35,021 nucleotides of DNA from Desulforegula conservatrix Mb1Pa (GTDB lineage: Bacteria > Desulfobacterota > Desulfobacteria > Desulfobacterales > Desulforegulaceae): positions 1 through 35,021 of the forward strand of contig NZ_AUEY01000041.1 of NCBI RefSeq assembly GCF_000426225.1, read 5' to 3'. Positions 1-7,204 of this stretch are shown piece by piece. The translations under genes were made by a program, and so were the position numbers. The notes under the pieces are model-generated. The model made no database searches and had not been told where the DNA came from. It was given only the letters and a program-made list of their open reading frames with translations. How positions within the stretch are numbered: the first letter of the stretch is position 1; every line of letters begins with the position of its first letter.

Positions 1-216
1 GGCCTTTACCGACGCCTGATGGTGACACTTGTGGCATTGGTACAGATCTCTTGATTTGAGCTCGCAAAATTTCGAACCGCCGCAATTCGGACAACTAAAA
101 CCATGCGGCCATCTAAGTCTGAATAATGAGTCTTGGCACTTATCTTCGGTCCCATATTCGGACAGGAATTCGTGAATACTCTTTCCTTTTTGAAATTGGA
201 TCATATTTTTTGCCAT
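1..216 (-). mobile_element. IS1595-family transposase, N-terminal fragment (cut by window edge)
   Basis: Reading the minus strand from the ATG at 216 gives 72 residues that run off the left edge without a stop. The segment SLFRLRWPHGFSCPNCGG, followed by a second cysteine pair in QCHKCHH, is the N-terminal zinc ribbon typical of IS1595/ISXO2-type transposases, which precedes a DDE-like catalytic domain. That catalytic domain would lie outside the window, so activity cannot be judged. A strong Shine-Dalgarno (GGAGGTG) precedes the ATG. The outer inverted repeat of the element is probably between 217 and about 300 but I cannot fix it. Confidence 0.82.
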
Positions 217-299
217 GCTACACCTCCATCATATCTGGATAATCTTTCACATGCCTTAAGATAAGCATGGCGGAGTAAAAATGGTAATCAAAAAACTTA

Positions 300-327
300 T
301 TGACACAAGGAGTATCACTAATATTAT
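300..327 (+). promoter_or_regulatory. Putative sigma70 promoter for proC
   Basis: A perfect -35 hexamer TTGACA (300-305) is followed after 16 bp by TATTAT (322-327), 45 bp before the proC start codon. It lies just outside, or at the edge of, the IS1595-type element, so the element may contribute part of it. Seen by eye only. Confidence 0.5.
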
Positions 328-372
328 GGCCCTGTGTTAATAAAATCTGAAAATGATAAAAAGGGCTTATAA

Positions 373-1221
373 ATGAAGACAGAAATTGGTTTCATTGGAT
401 CCGGGAACATGGCTGAAGCCATAATGGCAGGGATTATTAAAACCGGGCTCTGCAAAGCTGAATGCATAATTGCGTCTGACAAATCAAGGGACAGGATTGA
501 TTACCTCGGAAGATCCCTGGGTATCAAAGCTGCTTCAAGCAATAAAGAAGTCTTTGAGACTTCTAAAGTAATCATTTTGTCAGTAAAACCTCAAAATATG
601 AAAGAGATTCTTGAAGATATAAGACCTGAAGCAAATACCTCCGAGAAAAAAATCATCATTAGCATAGCCGCTGGAGTACAAATCAGCTTTATAGAAAGCG
701 TTCTTTATTCAAATATTGAAAAGAAAAATGAAAAGCAATTTCCTGTGTCAAGAGTCATGCCCAACACACCCGGACTTGCCGGAGCCGGAATGACGGGAAT
801 ATGCTTTAACCGGAATATTTCTGACTTGGACGCGGAAACCGTTAAGAACATATTTGGATCAATGGGCAAAACGCTGATCTGCTCCGAGCCTGATATGGAC
901 GGGATAACTGCCATGTCTGGCTCTGGCCCTGCATATGTATTTTATTTCATGGAATCCATGATTTCTGCGGGAAAAGAACTTGGGTTCAGCGATGACGAAA
1001 GCCTTCTTTTGACCTTAGAAACCATAAAGGGAGCTGTCAAACTGATGGAAACCCAGAACGAAGCGCCGGAGTCCCTCAGAAAAAAGGTTACCTCTCCAGG
1101 AGGTACAACAGAAGCTGCAATAAAACATATGGAGTCAGCGGGCGTTAAAACAGAAATAGTTAAAGGGATCATTGCTGCATCATCAAGATCAAAAGAACTC
1201 AGCAAGCTCTTGAGCAATTGA
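373..1221 (+). CDS. proC: Pyrroline-5-carboxylate reductase
   Basis: This enzyme makes the last step of proline synthesis: NAD(P)H-dependent reduction of 1-pyrroline-5-carboxylate to L-proline in the cytosol. The 282-residue product has the usual family length. The N-terminal Rossmann segment IGFIGSGNMAEAI carries the GxGxMA dinucleotide-binding motif. Further family signatures are SVKPQ (about 71-75), the RVMPNTP segment (about 127-133), and the C-terminal dimerisation and substrate region with MSGSGPAYVFYF and VTSPGGTTEAAI. The gene stands alone between the IS1595-type fragment and a repeat-bearing gap. The upstream Shine-Dalgarno is weak (AAGGGC). The start fits the family N-terminus exactly. 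Confidence 0.96.
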   Translation: MKTEIGFIGSGNMAEAIMAGIIKTGLCKAECIIASDKSRDRIDYLGRSLGIKAASSNKEVFETSKVIILSVKPQNMKEILEDIRPEANTSEKKIIISIAAGVQISFIESVLYSNIEKKNEKQFPVSRVMPNTPGLAGAGMTGICFNRNISDLDAETVKNIFGSMGKTLICSEPDMDGITAMSGSGPAYVFYFMESMISAGKELGFSDDESLLLTLETIKGAVKLMETQNEAPESLRKKVTSPGGTTEAAIKHMESAGVKTEIVKGIIAASSRSKELSKLLSN

Positions 1222-1762
1222 TAGATCTGATGTTCTCAATCAAGATGACTTTTTTGAATTTCACCTTCTGAAATTTTGTAACCAAGTATGTTAAATGTAC
1301 TCATAAAAAGGAAACAAACAGATTGTAATATGAATACTGACTTCAAAATAAGCAGACCGTATCCGAAATACAGTTTACAGGCTTTATGAACAGCAATTAT
1401 ATTTGATGGAGTCGCAAAAAGTCAGAAAAAGGGTTTCAGCGTCATGCCAACCTGATCCGGCATCCAGTGTTTTCAGATAATTCTGGATTCCGGCCAGAGA
1501 AGGAATGAAGACTATCGGACTTTTTGCTATCTTGGCAATAATCATAGGGTGCCCCTAAAAAAATAGATTTTTTGATGTGTTATCTCAAGGGAATCAGCGG
1601 AACCTCTCTAAAAACCTTGGTTTATGGGGTATAAAGAGGATTCATGTACGACGCTGAAGCAGCTAACGCGCAAAAGACCATTTTTTGATGTGGCCAAATA
1701 GACAAATCATGAATCTTTGAAGTGTCAGGTATTTATATCCGGGGCTTTATAAAGGGACAAAA
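1222..1762. other. Gene-free region containing a MITE-like repeat
   Basis: No convincing reading frame lies between proC and the ccdA-like gene. The region holds a 118-bp MITE-like element (1412-1529). Its 3' flank ends in a short CCCTAAAAAAAT-like stretch that is also found after the second copy. The rest is AT-rich sequence with nothing I recognise. Confidence 0.6.
1412..1529. repeat. MITE-like repeat, copy 1
   Basis: The left terminus TCGCAAAAAGTC is mirrored by GACTTTTTGCTA at the right end (one mismatch). The interior contains GATCCGGCATCCAG and TTCTGGATTCCGG. A second copy with the same 118-bp length lies at 9977-10094. This copy has lost some internal pairing (for example GCCAACCTGATCC where the other has GCCGGACTTGATCC), so it looks the more decayed. 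There is no coding capacity, which suggests a non-autonomous element moved by a transposase elsewhere. Confidence 0.78.
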
Positions 1763-2473
1763 ATGTACGATAATCTAACTTATCCCATGGCTTTTATGAA
1801 TGGAATCATGTCTTTTTTTTCACCATGCGTTCTTCCTCTTCTTCCGGCTTTTTTTACTTTTATAACCGGCTATTCCTTAGATGAACTCACCCAGGAAAGA
1901 GACAACAAAATAATCAAAAAAGCCGTGACATATACCATAGCCTACGTCCTGGGTTTTTCATCGATATTCATTCTTATGGGGGCATCCGCATCTTTTGTTG
2001 GAGGGTATGTCACTATCCACTCTAATATTATTCGAGTATTAGGCGGAATAGTTATTATAATACTCGGCATACACATGACAGGGCTTGTTCCCATAAAAAT
2101 ACTCCAGATGGAAAAACGCCTTCATCTCACTGACAGTCCTGTTCACATACTCGAAACCTTTGTCATTGGAATGGCTTTCGCTGCTGGGTGGAGTCCTTGC
2201 ATAGGGCCATTTCTTGCCTCTACGTTAATCATAGCAAGCAGCGAGGGCACTGCCATCCAGGGGGTCAAACTGCTTGCGGTTTATTCGGCTGGACTTGCAA
2301 TCCCATTCCTGATAATCTCGCTCTTCATTAACTTCGTGCTGACTTTCTTGAAAAAAGCATCGAAGGTACTCAGATATGTCAATATGATTGCTGGAATATT
2401 ACTTATACTGACAGGAATAGCACTCGTTACTGACAAACTGACAATGATAACAATTTTAATAGGCGGACAATAA
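1763..2473 (+). CDS. ccdA: CcdA/DsbD-type transmembrane thiol-disulfide carrier
   Basis: CcdA-family proteins pass electrons from cytoplasmic thioredoxin across the inner membrane to periplasmic thiol proteins, serving cytochrome c maturation or disulfide repair. The 236-residue product has about six hydrophobic segments. It has the two paired cysteines expected of the family: C22 in SFFSPCVLPLLPAF and C146 in AGWSPCIGPFLAS, each next to prolines. The length fits CcdA rather than full DsbD, which carries extra periplasmic domains. Its TAA stop shares a base with the ATG of the thioredoxin-like gene at 2473, so the two are translationally coupled and probably work as a split DsbD-like pair. 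A Shine-Dalgarno AAAGGGA precedes the start. Confidence 0.92.
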   Translation: MYDNLTYPMAFMNGIMSFFSPCVLPLLPAFFTFITGYSLDELTQERDNKIIKKAVTYTIAYVLGFSSIFILMGASASFVGGYVTIHSNIIRVLGGIVIIILGIHMTGLVPIKILQMEKRLHLTDSPVHILETFVIGMAFAAGWSPCIGPFLASTLIIASSEGTAIQGVKLLAVYSAGLAIPFLIISLFINFVLTFLKKASKVLRYVNMIAGILLILTGIALVTDKLTMITILIGGQ

Positions 2474-2982
2474 TGAAAAAAGTTTTCTATATTATCATGA
2501 CCTTCATCTGTTTCACAATGGCGGCTTCACCATCAATATGCCAGGAAAACGGTAGTTCTGCAAATGGTCAGACTAAAATTGAGGCGCCCCCAAAATCAGA
2601 GGCTTCACAAAAAAACGACGATGCCAAAGGGAAAACTCAAAAACAGGATCTTGTCGCATGGATGAAATATGACGAAGGCATGAAAAAGGCCCAGGAAAAA
2701 GATCTGCCGGTTTATGTCGAATTCTACGCGACCTGGTGCCCTCCCTGCAAGATGATGGCCCAGACTACCTTCCAGGATAAAGAAGTTGTCAGCCTTCTGA
2801 ATGACGGATTTGTTTCCATAAAGGTTGATATTGATCAGGAAAAGGAACTGGCACTCAGATACGGCGCAAGGTCCATACCGCACCATATAGTCATGAATTC
2901 AAAAGGTGATGTTTTAAAGGTTCTCAGAGGAGCAATGCCTGCGGATATCTTCCTTGCCAACCTGAAAGAAGCGGTAAAATAA
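2473..2982 (+). CDS. Secreted thioredoxin-fold protein (DsbD C-terminal-like)
   Basis: The protein starts with a basic and hydrophobic signal segment (about 1-19), so it should act in the periplasm. A low-complexity linker rich in Ser, Lys and Gln follows (about 25-58), then a thioredoxin fold. The active site WCPPC is at 88-92, and RSIPHHIVM supplies the cis-proline loop. The form YVEFYATWCPPCKMMAQTTF matches the DsbD C-terminal domain and similar reductases better than plain thioredoxin. It overlaps the stop of the ccdA gene, which is the likely electron donor. The physiological target (cytochrome c apoproteins or general disulfide reduction) is not visible here, since no ccs/ccm genes are nearby. 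Confidence 0.9.
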   Translation: MKKVFYIIMTFICFTMAASPSICQENGSSANGQTKIEAPPKSEASQKNDDAKGKTQKQDLVAWMKYDEGMKKAQEKDLPVYVEFYATWCPPCKMMAQTTFQDKEVVSLLNDGFVSIKVDIDQEKELALRYGARSIPHHIVMNSKGDVLKVLRGAMPADIFLANLKEAVK

Positions 2983-2992
2983 TTTTTAAGCA

Positions 2993-3027
2993 AACCGGCT
3001 ACGGCTGATTAACCGGAGCCGGTTTTT
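2993..3027 (+). terminator. Rho-independent terminator after ccdA-thioredoxin pair
   Basis: The inverted repeat AACCGGCT/AGCCGGTT is followed directly by a T run, 11 bp after the stop of the thioredoxin-like gene. It separates that pair from the NUDIX gene. Confidence 0.85.
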
Positions 3028-3041
3028 GAGAATCAAGATAA

Positions 3042-3638
3042 ATGACAAGACTCACAACTCAGACTATTGCAGATTCAATATCCGGCGCCGAGACAATCAA
3101 GTCCTCCATTTCCTTGAAGTACAAAAAAAAGGCCAGTGTTTTTCTCCTTATTACCAATATTGATGATCCGGAAGTTCTTTTTATCCAGAAGGCAGACAAT
3201 CCAGGCTATCCATGGAGAAACCAGCCTGCGTTTCCGGGCGGACATGTCGATCAGGCCGAAACAACCCTTGAAGCCGCTTACAGGGAAATAGAGGAAGAAC
3301 TCGCAATACCTTCCCATGATGTAGAAAGCATTGATTCACTTGGATATTACGAAACAATCAACAATACGGTACTTGAGGCATTTGCCGGCATGTGGAATGG
3401 AAAAAGCAAAATCAGCCATGATATGTCTGAAATATCAAGGGTGGTTATGGTAAAGGTAAAAGATCTTTTAAAAATCCATGAATCGAATAATTTTGCAGAT
3501 CGGGAGCCCAGCCTTTACGAACTTATATATTCCATAAACGGAATTGAGGTATGGGGCGTGACCGCAAGAATAGTCCACAAGTTCCTTGAAATCATAAGAA
3601 AATATCAGAATCACGGGTCTTTTTCAATAAATGCCTGA
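3042..3638 (+). CDS. NUDIX hydrolase, possibly CoA pyrophosphatase-like
   Basis: The 198-residue protein carries a full Nudix box starting at the GG of FPGGHVDQAE: G, five residues, E, seven residues, then REIEEEL. This box binds the metal that cleaves nucleoside-diphosphate-linked substrates. The preceding PGYPWRNQPAFPGGH resembles the HxGQxxFPGG part of the CoA-pyrophosphatase subfamily but lacks its histidine, so the substrate is uncertain. The C-terminal segment WGVTARIVHKFLEII also recalls that subfamily (WGLTA/WGxTxxIL). The last 47 bases overlap, tail to tail, a small minus-strand membrane gene. The start follows a terminator by 15 bp and has only a weak Shine-Dalgarno. Confidence 0.88.
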   Translation: MTRLTTQTIADSISGAETIKSSISLKYKKKASVFLLITNIDDPEVLFIQKADNPGYPWRNQPAFPGGHVDQAETTLEAAYREIEEELAIPSHDVESIDSLGYYETINNTVLEAFAGMWNGKSKISHDMSEISRVVMVKVKDLLKIHESNNFADREPSLYELIYSINGIEVWGVTARIVHKFLEIIRKYQNHGSFSINA

Positions 3639-3867
3639 CAATTAAACGCCGTATGACCGATAAAAACACAAATGAACTAGCCACAAGCAATATAGCAGGC
3701 AAATGCCAGTAGCCCATCCACTCGGGCTTTGAAAAAGCAGTGGAAATGCCTGACCACCCAAAAAAATTTACAACCGCCACAAACACCATGGTAACCAGAC
3801 AGATTTTATCTGAATCGTACCAGGACAACGCCGATCCCCTGAATATACCTTCTTTTTCTTTTCGCAT
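3592..3867 (-). CDS. Small two-helix membrane protein, unknown function
   Basis: The 91-residue product has two hydrophobic stretches, about residues 22-42 and 53-72, with a basic C-terminus (RRLIVRHLLKK). A good Shine-Dalgarno (GAGGAG) sits a few bases before the ATG, and this is the main reason for accepting it. Its 3' end overlaps the NUDIX gene convergently. I do not recognise a family. It could be a conserved accessory membrane protein or, less likely, a spurious frame. Confidence 0.6.
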   Translation of the reverse strand: MRKEKEGIFRGSALSWYDSDKICLVTMVFVAVVNFFGWSGISTAFSKPEWMGYWHLPAILLVASSFVFLSVIRRLIVRHLLKKTRDSDIFL

Positions 3868-3910
3868 AAGACTCCTCTGAACCTGAAATTATGACTTCTA
3901 CGCATCATAT

Positions 3911-3954
3911 ACAAAATTTTTAAAAAGCAAAGGCGGCATTTTAAAAATGCCGCC
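3911..3954 (-). terminator. Terminator of the Hsp20 gene
   Basis: A long stem of GGCGGCATTTT with its complement (3932-3954) lies 34 bp past the Hsp20 stop. On the minus strand it is followed by a T-rich run. Confidence 0.85.
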
Positions 3955-3987
3955 CCAGTGCGATACAACGATCAGACAGAATCTGCC

Positions 3988-4440
3988 CTATTCTATATTA
4001 ATCGTAACCTGCTTTGGTTTTTTCTCTTCTGGCTTCGGAATTTCAAGATTAAGAACTCCGTCCTTGAATGAAGCCTTAATTTTCTCACTGTCTGTTTCCA
4101 TTGGCAAGGTAAAGGATCTCTGGAATTTTCCGTATAAACGTTCCTTTCTGTAATAGAGTCCATCAGCTTCTTCTTTTTCGATTTTCCTCTCACCCTTCAG
4201 GGTCAATATATTTTCCTTAACCTCCACAGAAACATCTTCCTTTGCAACGCCTGGAAGCTCAGCATTTATGACGATGGAATCTGTCTTGTCAATGATATCC
4301 ACAGAAGGTCTCCATCCACCGACTACAGCCTCGTCGTCATTTTCGGCGGCAGCGCGTGTAAAAACATCATCAAACATCCTGTTAATTCTATCCTGAAGAG
4401 TCGCCACGTTCCTGAATGGTTCCCATCTCACAATAGCCAT
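3988..4440 (-). CDS. Hsp20/alpha-crystallin small heat shock protein
   Basis: Small heat shock proteins form oligomers that hold unfolding proteins in a refoldable state without ATP. The 150-residue product has an N-terminal arm starting MAIVRWEPFRNVATLQDRIN. The alpha-crystallin domain spans about 45-140 and includes VDIIDKTDSIVINAELPGV and the hallmark segment AFKDGVLNLEIP-like ASFKDGVLNLEIPKPEE. The tail KQVTINIE carries the I/V-x-I/V oligomerisation motif. A strong AAGGAGG ribosome site precedes the ATG. A TATAAT-like -10 and a TTAGGT/ACCTAA inverted repeat lie in the leader. The gene is single, with its own terminator. Confidence 0.95.
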   Translation of the reverse strand: MAIVRWEPFRNVATLQDRINRMFDDVFTRAAAENDDEAVVGGWRPSVDIIDKTDSIVINAELPGVAKEDVSVEVKENILTLKGERKIEKEEADGLYYRKERLYGKFQRSFTLPMETDSEKIKASFKDGVLNLEIPKPEEKKPKQVTINIE

Positions 4441-4470
4441 ACAAAACCTCCTTATAAAATATAAACTATT

Positions 4471-4496
4471 ATTATATTTAGGTTTTTACCACCTAA
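4471..4496 (-). promoter_or_regulatory. Putative -10 box and inverted repeat upstream of hsp20
   Basis: On the minus strand TATAAT (4476-4471) lies about 30 bp before the hsp20 ATG. Directly upstream is the inverted repeat TTAGGT-N7-ACCTAA (4478-4496), which could be an operator. No good -35 hexamer and no CIRCE element are visible, and no sigma32-like box was recognised. Confidence 0.35.
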
Positions 4497-4759
4497 CCCT
4501 TTTGAGACTAATTTAATCATAGCCAGAAATGTGTCAAGATGTTCAGTGATTTTTTTTTAAATATGGTACATAACGGATATGGATATTTTTGAAAGGCCTT
4601 GCAGATCCATTTCAGGCCGTATTTATTATTCCAATTTTATTCAATGGCTCATTGATTTGAATAGCGGCGGGGCGCTTTTTGAATAACCACTCCAAGGGAA
4701 TTAAACTTAAAAATGATTGTGCTTCGGATTCAATCATTTAGAGGGAACACCGCCTGTTA
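4497..4759. other. Gene-free spacer between hsp20 and mnmE
   Basis: Together with the hsp20 leader this makes a gap of about 320 bp. It is AT-rich with one GC-rich spot near 4658-4680, and no reading frame with a ribosome site. The plus-strand frame across this border is antisense to mnmE and is not credible. Confidence 0.5.
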
Positions 4760-6157
4760 TTATTTCCCGATGCAGAATCTGCTGAAAATATCATCAAGGA
4801 TATCCGCCTTCATATTCTCACCAAGAATAGCGTCCAATGCCCCCACAGATTCCCTAAGATCCTCTGCTGCAAGCTCAACAGAACCCGAAAATCTTATGGC
4901 TTCGATGGATCTGTTCGCATGGGAAATGGCCGACTCCAAAAGGTTCTTGTGCCTTAAATTAAGTGCAATCCCTGATTTCTCGGCGGATGAATCTGACAAA
5001 AGAAGCTCAATCATTGTTTGCTTCAGAAATTCGAGACCATTCCCTGTCTTTGCCGAAACCATAATGCCCGGCATATTATCAAATCCTGTGCTGTCATGTT
5101 GCTTTATCCCGGCCAGATCGGCCTTATTCCATACAAGTATTCCGTGCTTAACAGGAAAGGATCTGATTGTTTCAGACATTTTTTCATCAATTCCCTTTGT
5201 GATATCCATAACCCAGAGAACGGCATCAGCTTCTGATAATGCCTTTCTTGTAAGACTGATGCCTATTGATTCAACCTCGTCCTCAGACTCCCTGAGGCCG
5301 GCGGTATCTGTAACAAGCACGGGTGTGCCTGCAAGACTAAGCCTTTCCCTGACAAGATCCCTTGTTGTTCCTGGGATGGATGTCACTATGGATCTTTCTT
5401 CACCTGTAAGTGCGTTCATAAGACTTGACTTGCCTGCATTTGGCGGGCCGGCAATGACCAGTTTGACGCCATCACGCAAAAATCTGGTTTCTTCATATGT
5501 TTTCAGAAAAGCCTTCATTTCTGGTACGATATTTTTTTCCACCTCATCTGCACTGGCAGAAAGCTCCATGGCATCTTCAGTTTCATCAGGGAAATCAATC
5601 AGAGCCTCAAGCCCTGCGTGGACATTGCGCAGCCTGTCCCTAAGATCTTTTATTTTATCCCTGATTCCGCCGCCAATCTGGCTCGCCGCAAGTTTAAGGG
5701 CCTGATCCGACGAGGCTTCAATAAGATCGAGCACACCTTCTGCCTGGGTAAGATCAATCCGGCCATTTAGAAACGCCCTCATTGTGAACTCGCCTGGCTC
5801 AGCGATCCTTGCCCCCTGATCAATCACTATGGACAGTATCCGGCCAAGGACATATGATCCGCCATGTCCTTGTATTTCAACGACATTTTCTGCTGTAAAT
5901 GATCTCGGTGCTTTCATGTATACGGCAAGAACCTCATCAATGACCTCTCGGCAGGATGGATCAAATATCCTACCGTGGTACATCCTGTGAGATTCGAAAA
6001 TTCCGGTTTTGGTTATTTCTAAGGATGTAGCCGCGAAAATATTTCTGAGTATCGAAAGACTCTCAGGGCCGGATATTCGAATAATTCCGACTCCGCCATT
6101 TCCAGGAGGAGTGGCTATTGCTGCAATTGTTGAAAAATCCGTAAGATTATTTTTCAT
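4760..6157 (-). CDS. mnmE: tRNA modification GTPase MnmE (TrmE)
   Basis: MnmE works with MnmG to place (carboxymethyl)aminomethyl groups on U34 of certain tRNAs. Numbering from the upstream ATG at 6193, the folate-binding N-domain begins at DFSTIAAIATPPGNGGVGIIR. The G domain carries G1 GPPNAGKSS (249-257), G2 in IPGTTRD, G3 DTAG and G4 NKAD. The chain ends in the conserved FCIGK, whose cysteine is a family hallmark. I place the start at Met13 (6157) because the family begins near MKNNLTDFSTIAAIATP and because the 6193 ATG sits only 10 bp past the jag terminator stem. Neither start has a clear Shine-Dalgarno. The family function is certain; the start is not. Confidence 0.93.
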   Translation of the reverse strand: MKNNLTDFSTIAAIATPPGNGGVGIIRISGPESLSILRNIFAATSLEITKTGIFESHRMYHGRIFDPSCREVIDEVLAVYMKAPRSFTAENVVEIQGHGGSYVLGRILSIVIDQGARIAEPGEFTMRAFLNGRIDLTQAEGVLDLIEASSDQALKLAASQIGGGIRDKIKDLRDRLRNVHAGLEALIDFPDETEDAMELSASADEVEKNIVPEMKAFLKTYEETRFLRDGVKLVIAGPPNAGKSSLMNALTGEERSIVTSIPGTTRDLVRERLSLAGTPVLVTDTAGLRESEDEVESIGISLTRKALSEADAVLWVMDITKGIDEKMSETIRSFPVKHGILVWNKADLAGIKQHDSTGFDNMPGIMVSAKTGNGLEFLKQTMIELLLSDSSAEKSGIALNLRHKNLLESAISHANRSIEAIRFSGSVELAAEDLRESVGALDAILGENMKADILDDIFSRFCIGK

Positions 6158-6203
6158 TTTTTTCACTGTACAGATATCTGAATTAAATCTCATAAATACA
6201 AAA

Positions 6204-6230
6204 ACGCCGGCAGAATTTTCTGCCGGCGTT
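6204..6230 (-). terminator. Strong terminator downstream of jag
   Basis: An 11-bp perfect stem ACGCCGGCAGA/TCTGCCGGCGT with a short loop is followed on the minus strand by TTTTTG. It lies between jag and mnmE, and its T tract reaches the first possible mnmE ATG. Confidence 0.9.
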
Positions 6231-6284
6231 CATATTAACCGATCTGCCCGAATATTACACAGGGACTCAGCAAAAAATATATTT

Positions 6285-7187
6285 TTAGCTTGCCTGTTCT
6301 GCCTTTTTAACCGGCCTTCTTCTTCGAGCCGAGTTTCTCTTTGGAAAAATTACGAGCCTTCTGTAATATCCTTCGCCCATGCTCTGGGTACGCACGCCGT
6401 GATCATCTTTCAAAGCAAGATGAACAATTCTTCTGTCGTGGGCTGTCATCTGACCTATTGTTGAAGGCTTTCCTGTTTTCTTAGCCTTTTCAGCGAGTCT
6501 CAAAGCAAGCCCTTCAAGATTCTTTTTTCTTGTTTCAAGATATCCGCCGACATCAACCTGAACCCTGACCCTTGCATCCGCATTCCTGTTGATGAGTTTA
6601 TCTATAAGATACTGAACTGCTTCAAGGGTCTGACCTCTCTTTCCTATCAAGAGAGAGGGATCGCCGCCTTCGATATTGTAAACAAGGCGATCCTTTTCTT
6701 TAACCACTCTTATCGAAGCATCTTCCGTAATTGCGTCTGCAATCTTCTGGAGCGCAATGGTACCCTTTTCAATAACTTCGTCTGAAAGTTCATTGACCGC
6801 CGCAGCCATGCGCTCATCCACATCATCTTCATCATCATCAAAGCCCTCGTATGCGGAATCATCATCTGATTCTGACGCAGTTTCAATGGGAAGGGCCTCT
6901 TTTGCGGCTATAGGTGCTTTTGACTTTTTGCCGTTGCTGAAAGCTTCATCCACAAGAGACTTTGCGCCTGCCTTTGCTTCATGGTGCTCATCGTCATGTT
7001 TGGCAGACGTTTCAGGCATAACAACTTCGATCTTGGCTTTTTTGACTCCCACTATCCCAAAAATTCCTGTGGAACCGTAAGAGATAATTTCATATTTCAG
7101 ACGGTCCTTTGATACTCTCAGTTCCTTGCAGGCATTTTCTATTGCTATATCAACAGATTTGCCTTCAAAAATCTTGTTTTCTTTCAT
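6285..7187 (-). CDS. jag: Jag/KhpB RNA-binding protein (Jag_N-KH-R3H)
   Basis: Jag (KhpB, SpoIIIJ-associated) binds RNA and is normally encoded beside yidC. The 300-residue protein has three parts. The N-terminal Jag_N domain (about 1-55) begins KIFEGKSVDIAIENACKEL. A long acidic linker (about 60-135) is rich in Asp, Glu and Ser. A KH domain with the loop GKRG (182-185) is followed by an R3H domain with R252 and H256 in DRRIVHLAL. The basic tail RNSARRRRPVKKAEQ probably helps RNA contact. It starts 17 bp after yidC with a GGAGG ribosome site, so the two are co-transcribed; a strong terminator follows. Confidence 0.95.
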   Translation of the reverse strand: MKENKIFEGKSVDIAIENACKELRVSKDRLKYEIISYGSTGIFGIVGVKKAKIEVVMPETSAKHDDEHHEAKAGAKSLVDEAFSNGKKSKAPIAAKEALPIETASESDDDSAYEGFDDDEDDVDERMAAAVNELSDEVIEKGTIALQKIADAITEDASIRVVKEKDRLVYNIEGGDPSLLIGKRGQTLEAVQYLIDKLINRNADARVRVQVDVGGYLETRKKNLEGLALRLAEKAKKTGKPSTIGQMTAHDRRIVHLALKDDHGVRTQSMGEGYYRRLVIFPKRNSARRRRPVKKAEQAS

Positions 7188-7204
7188 GGCTTTCGGCCTC
7201 CGGT

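Noticed and set aside
4713-5705. Long plus-strand open frame across mnmE
   Set aside because: It is antisense to a certain MnmE gene, very Ser-rich from reversed codon use, and has no ribosome site or family match.
6009-6464. Plus-strand frame between mnmE and jag
   Set aside because: It crosses the terminator and lies antisense to both genes.
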